From: Lineus longissimus
Lineage: Eukaryota; Nemertea; Pilidiophora; Heteronemertea; Lineidae
Direction: 5' to 3'
Length of the DNA stretch: 64,000 bases
Assembly: GCF_910592395.1 (NCBI RefSeq)
Contig: NC_088309.1
Span: 8,248,501 to 8,312,500 of the forward strand
Positions 26,001-37,900 of the stretch are shown piece by piece; the stretch's first letter is position 1; every line of letters starts with the position of its first letter. The position numbers and the translations under genes were made by a program. The notes under the pieces were generated by a model, which saw only the letters and a program-made list of their open reading frames with translations, had not been told where the DNA came from and did no database searches.

Positions 26001-26610
26001 TAAAATAAATGACCACGATAAGAAAATTTAATTGAAATTACTGTTATTACTGTATTTCAAAGGTAAGAATTTGCAAAAGTATATTTCACAAAGCCGCGAA
26101 ATGAAATAGCTGTGAATATTTCCTGGTTACTCACTGGCCTTCTCGATGGGCCAGCAAATCTACTTTCGCACCGAGATTCCAAACGTTGAAACTTCAGTAC
26201 TTGAGGGGGCGAATAAAAGTTCGACAACCAGGGAATATCCGGACTTTGATGGTTTATGAAAGGAGCGCTTCACCGTGGTGAGGCCAGGTCGGAGAAGCGT
26301 CACATCAGCAGAGAAGCGAACATTAAACAGCTTCTGATTTCTTCAGTACGGAAAAAGGACTCTTCGTATAACTTAGCGTACATTTATATTAATATTGAAT
26401 GGATAAACAAATTCTTTATAATGGCTGAAACAAGACGAAGTCCATCTTCGAAAATGACATCTTCATGGCATGCCACATACCTGTTTTGTACTGATACGTT
26501 TTCCGTTTCCCGACTATTTCCCCTTGTTTAGTTTTAACGCGAACGTTTCTTCCTGCCGTCACAACAGAGACACAAAACAAAGTGGATACGAGGAGAATTG
26601 TGAAATTCAT
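20057..26610 (-). CDS. Neuroligin-like secreted carboxylesterase B (cholinesterase fold)
   Basis: Nine exons, in transcript order 26610-26481, 23854-23616, 22943-22802, 22592-22401, 22269-22079, 21833-21653, 21304-21141, 20961-20651 and 20270-20057, join to 587 residues. It has a signal peptide (about 1-19) and no terminal membrane span. The fold and blocks match esterase [13 protein letters not shown] (136-139), G-N-S-A-G with Ser218, Glu336 in HEVARFF, His468 in [10 protein letters not shown], and an FWNKVMPAL end. The triad is intact, so an active type-B carboxylesterase is expected; the substrate is unknown. All exon boundaries correspond to esterase A except that A has one extra intron after LRFR. 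The large first intron (23855-26480) holds no recognised gene. The gene is head to head with CCT6, 718 bp away. Confidence 0.87.
23117..23291. mobile_element. 175-bp foldback MITE with TA target site
   Basis: Two arms of about 50 bp are near-perfect reverse complements: 23117-23166, starting cgacacatcggaacttcgg, and 23238-23291. Both ends are bordered by TA (23115-23116 and 23292-23293), as expected for Tc1/mariner-type insertion. The core of about 70 bp is non-coding. It sits in intron 2 of esterase B. Confidence 0.75.
23855..26480 (-). other. intron 1 of esterase B
   Basis: An intron of 2.6 kb bounded by GTATGT at 26480 and an AG at 23856-23855. It contains a dispersed repeat copy at about 24720-24880 and no recognised gene. 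Plus-strand open frames near its left end are antisense shadows of exon 2. Confidence 0.7.
24720..24880. repeat. dispersed 'GGAACCTC...GGACACC' repeat copy
   Basis: The element begins near agtggaacctcc and includes aatcaggacacctctt, a ttaggacgacattg block and a gagagaggtg end. The same words in similar order occur at 43335-43420, and more loosely at 62535-62665, so this looks like a dispersed family. Confidence 0.5.
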
Positions 26611-27328
26611 CTTTAAGTTAGAGCGCTTTCAATCAATAGGCGACAGCGGGATAATCAGGCGACAGGCTTGTTGTCCTCCAGTTATGCCAGTCTCCTGATC
26701 TTCGCTGCTTCAGAGTACCGGAATGCCTACTTGTAGGCCTACCGATTGGTCGAAATGATGGCTTAGTGGGTGGCTCTATCGGTGAATAAGCTGTGATCGA
26801 CCAATTATTCAACCTTATTTAACCTGATAAATAACTAATTGCAGAAATCTAGGCTATAGTCTTTCGTCATTTTTGTCATTACTCGAAAGAGCCAAATGAG
26901 TTTCAGAAGTGTTTAAGACTGTCAAATATAACCTATATCAAGATTGTGTGCAGTAAATTAAGCATCACATTCTATCAGTGACTCACAAAAGTCTTTCACA
27001 GCGGAATTCACAGTCTGACAGTGTACTTGTTGAACACTGTCAAATCCGCTAAGAGCCGTTCCAACTTGCACGTGCTACTGTTTATCGCAAATCTATTTTT
27101 AGGAATATGTTGAGTAGACCTAACTAATTCATAATCAACAACCCATACATGTATTTGGTTACTAACTGTAGAGACGATTCGGTGCTCAAAAGAGAATCAT
27201 ATTCGAGTATGAGATCACAAAAAGCTTTTTAAGTTTCAAAATTTTGTCAAACAATCGTTTAATTGACTAACTTTACGCTGTGCATTTATGGATTAGTTGC
27301 ATCTGACGTCATCCACATACCTCTCAAA
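26611..27328. promoter_or_regulatory. divergent promoter region between esterase B and CCT6
   Basis: This 718-bp interval separates the start codons of esterase B (minus) and CCT6 (plus), so both promoters and 5' untranslated regions must lie in or near it. I see no clear TATA box at a fixed distance. Whether the two genes share control elements cannot be told from sequence. Confidence 0.5.
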
Positions 27329-30300
27329 ATGTCTGCCATTCATCAGCTCAATCCAAAAGCCGAAATTGCAAGAGCTCATCAGGCTCTTGCGGTGAACATC
27401 AGTGCAGCTAAAGGTCTCCAAGATGTTCTCAAAAGTAACCTCGGTCCAAAAGGAACCCTTAAAATGTAAGTTTTCACCGAAATCGTGCCGAAAACCCTCC
27501 CTGTAATTGTCAGAAATACCGGCGTTTTTCACCCATGTGGGACGTAGTGTATTTTTCCTGTACATTTTGTGTGCATTTTGACTGAATGTACATGGAATGT
27601 TCGAGATGTCCGTCCGTCCCAAGTCAAGAAAAGAACAACAACACTATTAAACAGTGGCAGGTTCTGCCTTGTCTGCAGTCTACATTTCTCATCATGGCGG
27701 ACGTCTGACTGGTGTATTCTTTTCATACATATCAATTACATCCCATCACTTCTCTTCCTCTTAAGTTATCGACTTATCATGAAATATTAATATACCTCGA
27801 GTTGACGAAATGACTTGACTGGGCCCTATCGCCTATGCCTTTTTAAAGCCTTGCCTGCATTTTTGGCTCTTATTTTTTCGGTCAAATCATGGGCACGTCC
27901 AGGCACTGTCGATGGGGTAGATAGAAGAGGGAACACGTCTCATTCACTGATAAGGTCACTTTCACATGCATTGCAGATAACTTTGTAGTACATGTATATG
28001 TAGCCTAGTTGCCGTTTTTTCTCTACAGGTTGGTTTCTGGATCTGGTGACATCAAGTTGACCAAAGATGGAAATGTTCTACTGCATGAGATGGTAAAAAT
28101 CATATTTCACATTGTGAAGGTGTTGAGAATGAGATATGGCGACATCGCACTGGCACTGGGTGCCATGACATACTTTCAGAGCTATTCTCAGCCCAAGTGG
28201 GGTGCGCTAAATTGGAACCTATGATTTATGCAGTTGGAAATGTAATGTTTAAATAAGAAACTTAATGTTTGTTTGTTTGTCTTAGGGTGTTTTATAAGAC
28301 TCCTGACAATGACATATTTTTCCGCCACCTAGCTTCTTTTAAAGATCATCTAATTTAGACGCAGTGAGTGATTCTGGCACTTAGTCTACTGATTTTATAC
28401 ACTGTTCTGCTATTCCTCCGCCATTTACTGACATTTGTCTTCTGAATTTCAGCAAATTCAGCACCCTACAGCTTCCTTGATTGCTCGTGTTGCCACCGCC
28501 CAGGATGACATCACAGGAGATGGGACCACTTCCAATGTTCTCATCATCGGGGAGCTCCTGAAGCAGGCCGACCTCTACATCTCTGAGGGACTTCACCCAA
28601 GGCTCATCACAGAGGGTTTTGATGCTGCCAAGAAGAAGGCATTGGAAGTCTTGGATGAGGTGAAGATCACCGCTGCTGTTGACCGGGATATGCTGATCAG
28701 TGTTGCTAGGACATCACTGAGGACCAAGCTCCATCAAGAGTTGGCAGATAAACTCACTGAGGTAACTGTTGTCCCTTTGTTTGTATCCATGACGGTTTGA
28801 CATTTTGCTAACCAACAGAAAAGTTCTCAACATTTTCAAATATTTGTTCAAATCAATGTTCCAGAGCAGAGTAACAGTTTCAGTTTATCATGTAAACAGC
28901 CAAGATAAAAAGCGTTTTTCAAATTATGTTTGATTTGTTGTTGAAAACTGTACTTTACGTTCCCATTTCAGCACATTGTTGATTCCGTGCTTGCCATCAA
29001 GAAAGACAAGGAACCTATTGATCTGCACATGATCGAGATTATGGAAATGCAGCACAAAACTGACATGGACACCAGGTGGGTTTTGCCTTCAGATGGGGTG
29101 GCACATTTGAACTAGGATCATTCCAAATAGTGCCGTAGCTCAGACAAAATTGATGTCATGTCACGACAAGGCAATAATCTAGTCGCTAGTGACAGTCAGC
29201 GCCACCTAAAGGCCCACTTTAATGACCAGTATAAATGAGCTTTTTATTTTGAACTCCTTTTATTGCATGCGCTTGTTGATTTTATAACAGCAACCTGTAA
29301 GTTTTTATGTCATTTCAGTCTTATTCGTGGTATTGTGATGGATCATGGTTCCCGCCATCCAGACATGAAGAAGAAGGTGGACAATGCCTACATCTTGACA
29401 TGTAATGTCTCTTTGGAATATGAGAAGAGGTAAGTCGTGACATTGAAGATATTCAAACCTTATTATTTAATGGCGGGGCTTCTTGTTAGTGTTGTTGACA
29501 CAAAATTGACTCACAAGTGAGAACTTGAATTTTGAGCCACAATTGATGCGGAAAAAATATTGGTGGTACACCGTTTGTCAGTTGACATCTTGTTTAGAAG
29601 CCCTAAAGGAGTTTATGTAGTGGCTTCAAATTTCGGTCTCTTGCTGTCCCTTCTGAGATAGTAAAACATAAATGAAACTCCCAATGGGTGACTAACTCCA
29701 AACCAGACCTTACAGTGAGCAATGTCCCTAAGCTGAGCCAGGCATTCAGTGAACAAGGTCCACAAGCATACTATGACCTGATAGCAAAGAACTGGTCTTA
29801 AATGACATATTGCTACAATTTCCTTTACAGTGAGGTGAACTCTGGTTTCTTCTACAAGAGCGCAGTCGAGCGTGAGAAGCTTGTGCAGGCTGAGAGGGCA
29901 TTCACTGATGAGAGGGTAAAGAAGATTATTGAATTGAAGAAGAAGGTGTGCGAGGGCACCGACAAGGGATTTGTTGTCATCAACCAGAAGGGTATTGACC
30001 CCCTTTCTCTTGACATGATGGCCAAGGAAGGCATCGTGGCTCTGAGGAGGGCTAAGAGGAGGAACATGGAAAGGTATGTGTTATTTTCTTCGTGATGATA
30101 TGGTATTCTACAGCTATTTAAGGTATTTTGGACTGATTTGTTTTGATAACAGTGTCGGGAATTATTAAAGATCTCAACATTAGGTCTGTAAAGAGATGAT
30201 TTCCTGGTTTGCATCCTGTTGTAATCTCTTTCAGATTGACCCTGGCCTGTGGTGGAATTGCCATGAATTCCGTTGATGATCTGACTCCTGACTGCCTCGG

Positions 30301-31836
30301 TTTCGCCGGCCGCGTCTACGAATATGTCTTGGGAGAAAGCAAGTTCACATACGTAGAGGAATGTGCCAATCCACTCTCAGTTACCCTACTAGTGAAAGGA
30401 CCAAATAAGCACACCCTTACTCAGATCAAGGATGCGATCCATGATGGTTTGAGAGCTGTCAAGAATGCCATTGAGGATGGGTGTGTCATCCCTGGAGCTG
30501 GGGCCTTCGAGATAGCTGCCTACTCAGCTTTAATGAAGTTCAAGGAGTCTGTCAAGGGCAGAGCTAGGTTGGGTAAGTGACTTCTTTGTTTCTTCTAGCA
30601 TGCACCATTACCTTAATATCTAAGAACTGAAATTGAAATTGAGCATCATTACCATGTTGCAAAAGAAGAATAAACTTGGAATAAAACTAAAAGCCAAAGC
30701 TGAACACTGATTATGTCACAAAACTGACTCCTTTCTTGTCTTGGACTGGTATTGTCTGGAAAATGAATTGTCACTGTTTGCTTGCATCACTTCATTAAGT
30801 GGTCTATATTCTAATTGCAGGTGTGCAGGCATTTGCTGAGGCTCTGTTGGTCATTCCCAAGGTGCTTGGAAAGAACTCTGGACATGACCCACAGGAGACA
30901 ATCGTGAAACTTCAGGAGGAATACGTTACTGCTGGACAACCAGTTGGATTAGATTTAGCGACGGGTAAGATAGGCTGAGAGGTGCCGAGCAAGATGAAAG
31001 CGTATATATATCTGTCAGGTTGACAAAAACTCAACATGCATTTCTAGTTTCCTGTGGCCTTAAAAGCATTTAAGTGGCTAGAGTGGAGTGAACTCTTTAG
31101 AGCAGAGATCTCGTTCAGAGGAAATTAGGTCAAAGGCACTGCACTGGTTTCCTCAAAAGGTGTGCTTCTGATTGAAGTTACATTAGTTGGTAGGGAGGAA
31201 TGTATTCAGTATCTGCTGCTAGAGGCGTGTTTGATTCTTAATCTGGATGATGGATGTTTGTTGCCTTCTTGATCTGCAGCACAGTTATTGTGGTTTTCTA
31301 CCATGTCAAATGGGCTAATAGTTTGTGGTTTGATTTTGGCAGGTGAAGCATGTATACCAGGAGATCTTGGCATAGTCGACAACTATCGAGTGAAAAAACA
31401 GTTACTGCATTCTTGGTAAGTGAGCTAGTAAGAAACTAAAAAGCTAGTGGGGATGCAGTATGTGTGATGCCTGGCATTCGAGTTCTCTCAGCTGTCATCA
31501 AGGCTTCCACTGCTCTTTTCATAGTAGTCTAACATAAGATACAGTAGTCAATGGCTTGTTTCCCCTATGCGAGGTTGCCTTCCCAGTAAGTACAAATATG
31601 AGAATAAGCTTGTTACCTATTCAAATGTTTGTCCTTGCTAGTTGAGTGAACTACTGAAAATTGAACTAGGCACATTTGTGAAATATTTGAATGGGAGGAT
31701 TTAGACCCATTAATGTCTTTGTTTTTAGTCTGTTCTTTTCACAACCTATAATTTACCTTTCAGTACTGTCATAGCAAGCAACTTATTACTGGTGGATGAG
31801 ATAATGAGAGCGGGTATGTCATCTCTAAAAGGCTAA
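27329..31836 (+). CDS. CCT6: T-complex protein 1 subunit zeta (CCT6)
   Basis: Ten exons: 27329-27465, 28029-28092, 28453-28761, 28972-29075, 29319-29429, 29831-30073, 30235-30572, 30821-30964, 31343-31415, 31764-31836. They join to 531 residues, the length of vertebrate CCT6A. It is a subunit of the cytosolic hetero-oligomeric chaperonin TRiC/CCT, which folds actin, tubulin and many WD-repeat proteins using ATP. ATP-site signatures are [10 protein letters not shown] near 37-46 and GDGTTS at 89-94 with the catalytic Asp90. The zeta-type stretches LIRG...DHG.RHPDMKK and [10 protein letters not shown] and the C-terminus [12 protein letters not shown] identify the subunit. The start [20 protein letters not shown] fits the family; an in-frame upstream ATG at 27263 would add 22 residues and is unlikely. 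All junctions are GT-AG. Confidence 0.97.
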
Positions 31837-34800
31837 CGCGGAACAATGATGGATGGCATATTTAGTACCGTATATTAACCTATAGATGTCACTACACAAC
31901 TCTGTATTCTCTACAGATACTTCTCCATGTGCTTCAGTATTTCTTTCTGCCGCAAATCGATGGACTTCTTTCCCTTAAATTATTTACGAAGAAACGAAAA
32001 GGAGCAAGAAGGATGGACTTGCCTTTCTTCTTAAAAAATCATTGAAAGGATTTGGCCAAAGATCAAAACTTTATGAACAAGACTTTGAACATTGAGTACT
32101 GTTAAGATAGGTTTCTGAGGAGCTAATGGCATTCTAAGTACATTGATGATAATAACTGTCAGTATGCTAGAACTTTTCTTGTTTCGCCCACATCTGAATT
32201 CATAAGGCAGTAGATAGTGAAATACATTTTGCCGTTAAGAAAAACTTATTCAAATTTCACTTGGACCCACTGGACATATTTAAACTGTGTTCTAAATGTT
32301 CAACATGTATCTTTTGTCATGCCTTAACCTCGCTGTTTGCTGTGTGTGATTTTTTTTACAAAATATAAATCATTAAAATGCAAATAAATTACCTTTGAAT
32401 TATTTGTAAGTCTAACCATGAGGCTGCGGATGCTTCAAAATAGACCAGCTGAGTTGTCTAGCAGAGTTCCCGGCAGTGAGCGAAATGGGGATGTTACCTA
32501 TGAGAAGATATTCCATGTCTCGATGTGCCAGAAAAGCCCCGGACAACTAACACATCAACCCATTGCAAACTTGCCAATTTCGCCGAGTAAATCTGCATTG
32601 CACCATCATCTGGTAATGGCTAATGCACTTTCTTAACATCTCTTTTGTAAGAAGAAGCGTTAAATGACACTAGCAGACGACGTGGAATCCATTCCGATGA
32701 GATGACTCTATTGTTCGAGAGCACTTCTCGTTGATTGCGCGATTCCAGCGCTACAATCGTCCATCTCAACAACACTTCCTTTTTTCACAATTCGTCGTGG
32801 GGAAAAAATTAGCATGCGGCGTCGCATCCTGGATGCGATCACCATGGAGCTGTTGGTTGGTTATTCTGGTCTGATCTGTGAAGTCCGTGCTGACACGTTT
32901 CCTTGGCCTTGAAAGCAGGTTCGACCATTCTAGCAACTGTCGGCCACCTGGAGTTTGACAGCTAGGTAAGGAATATCAACCCGTCATTGTATTGCCAGTG
33001 TCACAGTGATGGTGTCCCCCAAACTCTACATTAACTTATTGTTCCAGGTGTTAAGATGTATGGCTACTAGAAACCAAATAAGAATTTACCCGGGGGTTAG
33101 TACGTCATCAGCTATGTGATCAGTAATGTCGAGAACTAACATTAAAAATTCGAGACATTCTCCATTGAAAAACTGTTTGAACTGTCAAATACAGACGGTA
33201 CTGCCCGCGAGGTCGACCTGTCAGTCGCAGGCTGATGATGTCCGAGACCCTGTAATAAAACTGTTTCGGTATCAGTAACATATGGATATACATGTATATA
33301 TTGGGAGCATGTGTCACCTCGTGCAGGCTACCAACTAAATCGTTAAAAAGCGGACCTTTAACGTGATGAGAAATCGCAAAGCTCAAAACTTTCTAGACTA
33401 CCGATATATATATATTTTGCTATAAAATCATGATTATCAATAATGAAGATGAGCGACCGCTCGCTTGACTTATAGCTGTCATTATCAAGAGTAGCGTGAC
33501 AATAAAATCATGAGCCGGCTGATCTTGCAATGAACTTGGTGTCAGTCTTTTATCATGCATGCCGGTGTAACAGAAATCGATGCTCTCAGGAAGAAGGTTA
33601 ATAACACGAACACTCAGATATTTCCTATCTGTGGACATAAACTGGGAAGAGACTACCCTTTTACGGCGGGATCGCCATCGGGTGGCCGTGGCCCCCGCCA
33701 TAAGCATGACCAGTGGAAACGAGATACCTTCAAATATTAAATCAAGGCAAACCGACCTCTAATTTCAAAACAGACACTAATCCCTGGAGACAACATTTCG
33801 AAATGGAGCTTAGATATGTTGCGTATAGCTTTGCAACTATATTCTCCTTTCACTGAAACATCGATACCCCGAGCGAACACGAGGAGCTAGCGATTGTAAA
33901 CAAATGCTTGACAAGTATCGACTGTTCGTGTCGTCTGCTGCTGAGATATACAGCATGGAGTTGGCCCTGAAAACCCAATTCCCCAAGTGAGTCTTCTTTT
34001 CTTTTTGGGTTAAGACCGTTTCAGTTAAAGTTTTAAATTGCACGGCGCATATATACATGTATATCGCTTTTATCGTCTACTTCGAGACAAGGCGAAGACC
34101 CGGTTTTGTATCAGGCTCAGATGTGATTGGATTCAATCTGGATTTATCAATAACAATGATGCTCAACCTCATCTGATTCTGGAAATGTCTTGAGATTCGG
34201 ATTGGAACAGGATTCGTTAATTAAGTGATCTTTACAACGTGCTGGCTATTTTCCTATCAAGAAAAGAAATACGTGTGGATTATACCGGTATTCGTCGAAT
34301 TCTGAAGTGTCCTGACATAACTTTTAAGCAACAAAAAATTCGTTCACATTGGTCGGGTTCTCCTCGACGAATATTTAATATCAGATTTCGTAAACGTCCT
34401 CGCGTGGTATAGGCGTTAATGGAATGTGCTGCCCCAAGTCTTCGGTCGTTTGAAAAACGAGCTGTGCTTCTGTCAAAGATCGCCACTGTGCAAATTTTGG
34501 CTGAGGACATTAAACAATCGCTTGTCCCCCAACGTCCAAGAACATTATAGGACAATCGCGTGTTGATACGCACAAATCCTGCTGACCTTCCCGTAATAAT
34601 TTGTGGTAATCATCGCGAAACCCCTCGACATCACGTCCAGTTACACATGTTTCGCGAATTGACAATGAATTTCGATTTGCAGAGATTACTTTGGTACCGC
34701 CAGCGAGGCTACAGCAGTTGAGCGGCAGAGACGGACTGGAAAGCGGTGCAGGCGTTGAACTTTGTTGAATTTGAATGCAGTTCTTTTTGACTGATGTTCC

Positions 34801-34909
34801 AAATTACAGGTTGGGATGACCGATACGAACTGCAGGGTCTCTACTGCATGGTGAATATTTCAACTTGATGATTTTTGCCATCCGATCTTGATAGGATACA
34901 GTCGACGGA
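31837..34909. other. CCT6 3' region and intergenic DNA upstream of FReP
   Basis: The first ~550 bases are probably the CCT6 3' untranslated region. The rest should include the promoter and 5' untranslated region of the fibrinogen-related gene. A 72-residue open frame at 32418-32636 and others shorter than 100 residues match nothing I recognise. Confidence 0.5.
32383..32388 (+). terminator. candidate poly(A) signal of CCT6
   Basis: AATAAA lies about 550 bases after the CCT6 stop codon in an A/T-rich context. Confidence 0.5.
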
Positions 34910-37900
34910 ATGGCAATTCGGGCCTTTCTTACTATGGCTGTGAGTGTCTGCGTGGTGGCTACCACTGGACGGCAAGGGGACAACACGTGCGCATACACAT
35001 TCCAAGTTTGGAAACCCGACCAAGACGTTATTTGGAAACTGGACAGGTTGGATTTAAAGCAAAGAAATATAAGTATGCATTTTAACACGGAGTTATTACG
35101 GCTCCGCAATGATGTCCTTCACGAACTCTTGGCCTCTAAGAATATTTCTCACAGCATTGAGAAACAGGTGATGGAGCAGAAGTTAGAGAATGTGAAACTT
35201 AGGATGCAGCAGCAGGAACTGAAGATGAGTATGATGAATATGAAGGACCGAAACGATTTCATGGGAGGGGGGTCAAGGGCGGGTGTGCCTCAGCAGCTTG
35301 GAGGAGACGGTCCGATGCAGAATGAAGGACAGATAAAAACGGAGGTCGGGAGCTTACAGGCCGAGACTGCTCGGTTACAGAACGGTATCGGGGACTTGAA
35401 GGCCGAATGGCTACTTATAAAACGTGAGATACAAGAGTTACGGAATGGTGGGAGAAAGACTTCAACCAACACAGGCAATATTGAGACGGATATCGAACAG
35501 TTAAAAACTATGATGCAAGATGTCCAAGCTGATACATTACTCTTGAAAAAACAACAGAATGACCTGAAGAAGGAGAACTCTCGCCTCAATGCGATGATTC
35601 TACGGATCGAAAACGCGAACAATGATTATTTGCAGTTTCAGTCAAGAATGCGGAAATCGACGTCGAGAATTCAGGAACAGCTCCACGAGATGCGATTTGA
35701 GAATTCCGATCTTCAACGCGAGTTGAACACCCTGAGAACGACCAATAGAAAACTGAGAGGCCGCTTAGGAGAAGCTGCAAATAACATTACAGATACCTAC
35801 AGTAAGTATTTGATTAATTTTACATGTTTTTTTTTCTTTTAATCTGAGAACAATAATTGGATTTATTTTTTTAGGATGATTTTCCGAAGTGAGTCATTTG
35901 TAATCAGCCGACGTCTGTCGCGTGTATTATTGTCACATATTCAATATAAAGACCCATATTCGGATTTTTTTTTCCTTGCCATATCCAGCCTTTCTTATTT
36001 TCATATCCTCAAAAGATGCATGTTAATGTATTGTTTCATCTTAAGTATCTGACAATCTGACGGCTGACAATCGATCATAATTTTATAGGGTTATTCGTAA
36101 TACGTGTACATGCATTTAATCGGCAAAACTAATGTCTTTATAGCAATTACGGAGTGGTTCTCATACTTTAATGTGTTTAAAAACCATCACACGATCTGGT
36201 TCAAGACTCAATAAAGCAAAATTGGGTTTTTAAATTTTTTTTTCAAGGAGATGTTAAATTTTCGTCAATACGTTGTTTGCCGACTCAAGTACATTGTACG
36301 CCTTCTTCAAAAGTGTCGTTGACACACATTACAAGGCGGGAAACGGTTTACACAGCCGATATCTGATAGACCCTTGATAATCCCGTTCATAATCTATTGG
36401 GGAATATAATGAAAACATCTCAGTTTTCAAAGTTCATTTATAATGAAGCCTTTTTCTCGGCTGCTGCCTGTATACATGTATTTGTGACAAATAGAAGTAC
36501 ATGTATGTACATGTAGAGCAGTTTGGCAAAAACCTCTGTTAGTGGTCTTCATGTGACTACAAAAATATATCGATGTTCTATTAGGGAACTGGTTTTGGTC
36601 TTATTAAGTGATATACATGTACTATATAAATATCCCTCGCACACCTGGCCACCCTTTTCTCTTTGCCTATCGTCTCCCTTTAAGATTTCCTTCAAGGAAG
36701 CTGCTGGTCACGTCAGCCTCACACGTCTGTGGATTTTAGAATTGAGCTATAATAATCGGATCAACTGACAAGTATAATAATTGAGAGTTATATTCATGCA
36801 GTTCTATGATACATGTAGGCACGTCCATCGAATAAAGAAATTTCATTACCCGTTATTCATCCATTCTGCGGAACATATTTCGTCGTCTCGGCTATTTTCC
36901 TCGTCATAAATTCAATGGTCGCCAACATGAACATAGGCAAGGTTAAATAGGATTCAGTGACAGAAAGAATTAAGGAAGATTGCTCTTTATTAACTCTAGT
37001 GATAGCGATCACACTGATATAAAAAGGGTTACTTCCCCATCTTCGGTATCATATGGATAAAATTAAGCCCGTATGTCCATAATCATGATGTCATACATGT
37101 AGGTACATGTACATGTACTATCTTGTTTGTTTGAAACCACTTTTGTCTCGGTCTCTGTTAATGATTTTAGACATAAAGGTATAAGATCATAGGTTTGATC
37201 ATAGCTTACAATCGTATCGGCTTATAGCAGCAGACGCCAGGACGATTTCAATCTCTACCAATAGTTCAGCGTAATGAGTTGTATGAGATTAGCCGATAAT
37301 AAGTATGACAAAGAGACCCGGGCAAAGAGAACATATTACTGTACTTAAGGTGATGAAAGGCAACTCTTAATGCACCAACTGAAATGGATATATACCTTTA
37401 ACTTTAGGCCCATTTATTTATTATAAGTCTTCATCAAAGCGATTGCTCCATCACGTTCAAAGCATTGGTTTAGATGAACCTTTTAACAAAACTTTAGCCT
37501 CCCAAGCACCCGATCATTTCAGAGAAAATAGCGAAATATCAGCTAATTCGCTTGCATAATGACTGCTCAATGACATGAATGTTTAGTTCTATCACCTGCG
37601 CCAAGACGATACAATAAAACACAGTTTTTATAGGCCGTCAATTACGACTAGCGATCAGCGACTAGCATATAGCATCAACTGCCGCAGACCTACAATGCAC
37701 ATTTCTTTTTTCACTTAAGTAAACTGGGAAATGATTTAAGAAGAGCATTATGCTATCAAGTTGATTACTGTCCATTAGGCAAAGCAGTTGATGTATGGAC
37801 CTTTACAGGAAGCTGGTTCCAGACTGACATATTGGATGCTTTAGCATTCGGTCCTCTGTCATCTAAGAGATAACGTCCTCCTCAATACCTCATGCAGCGA

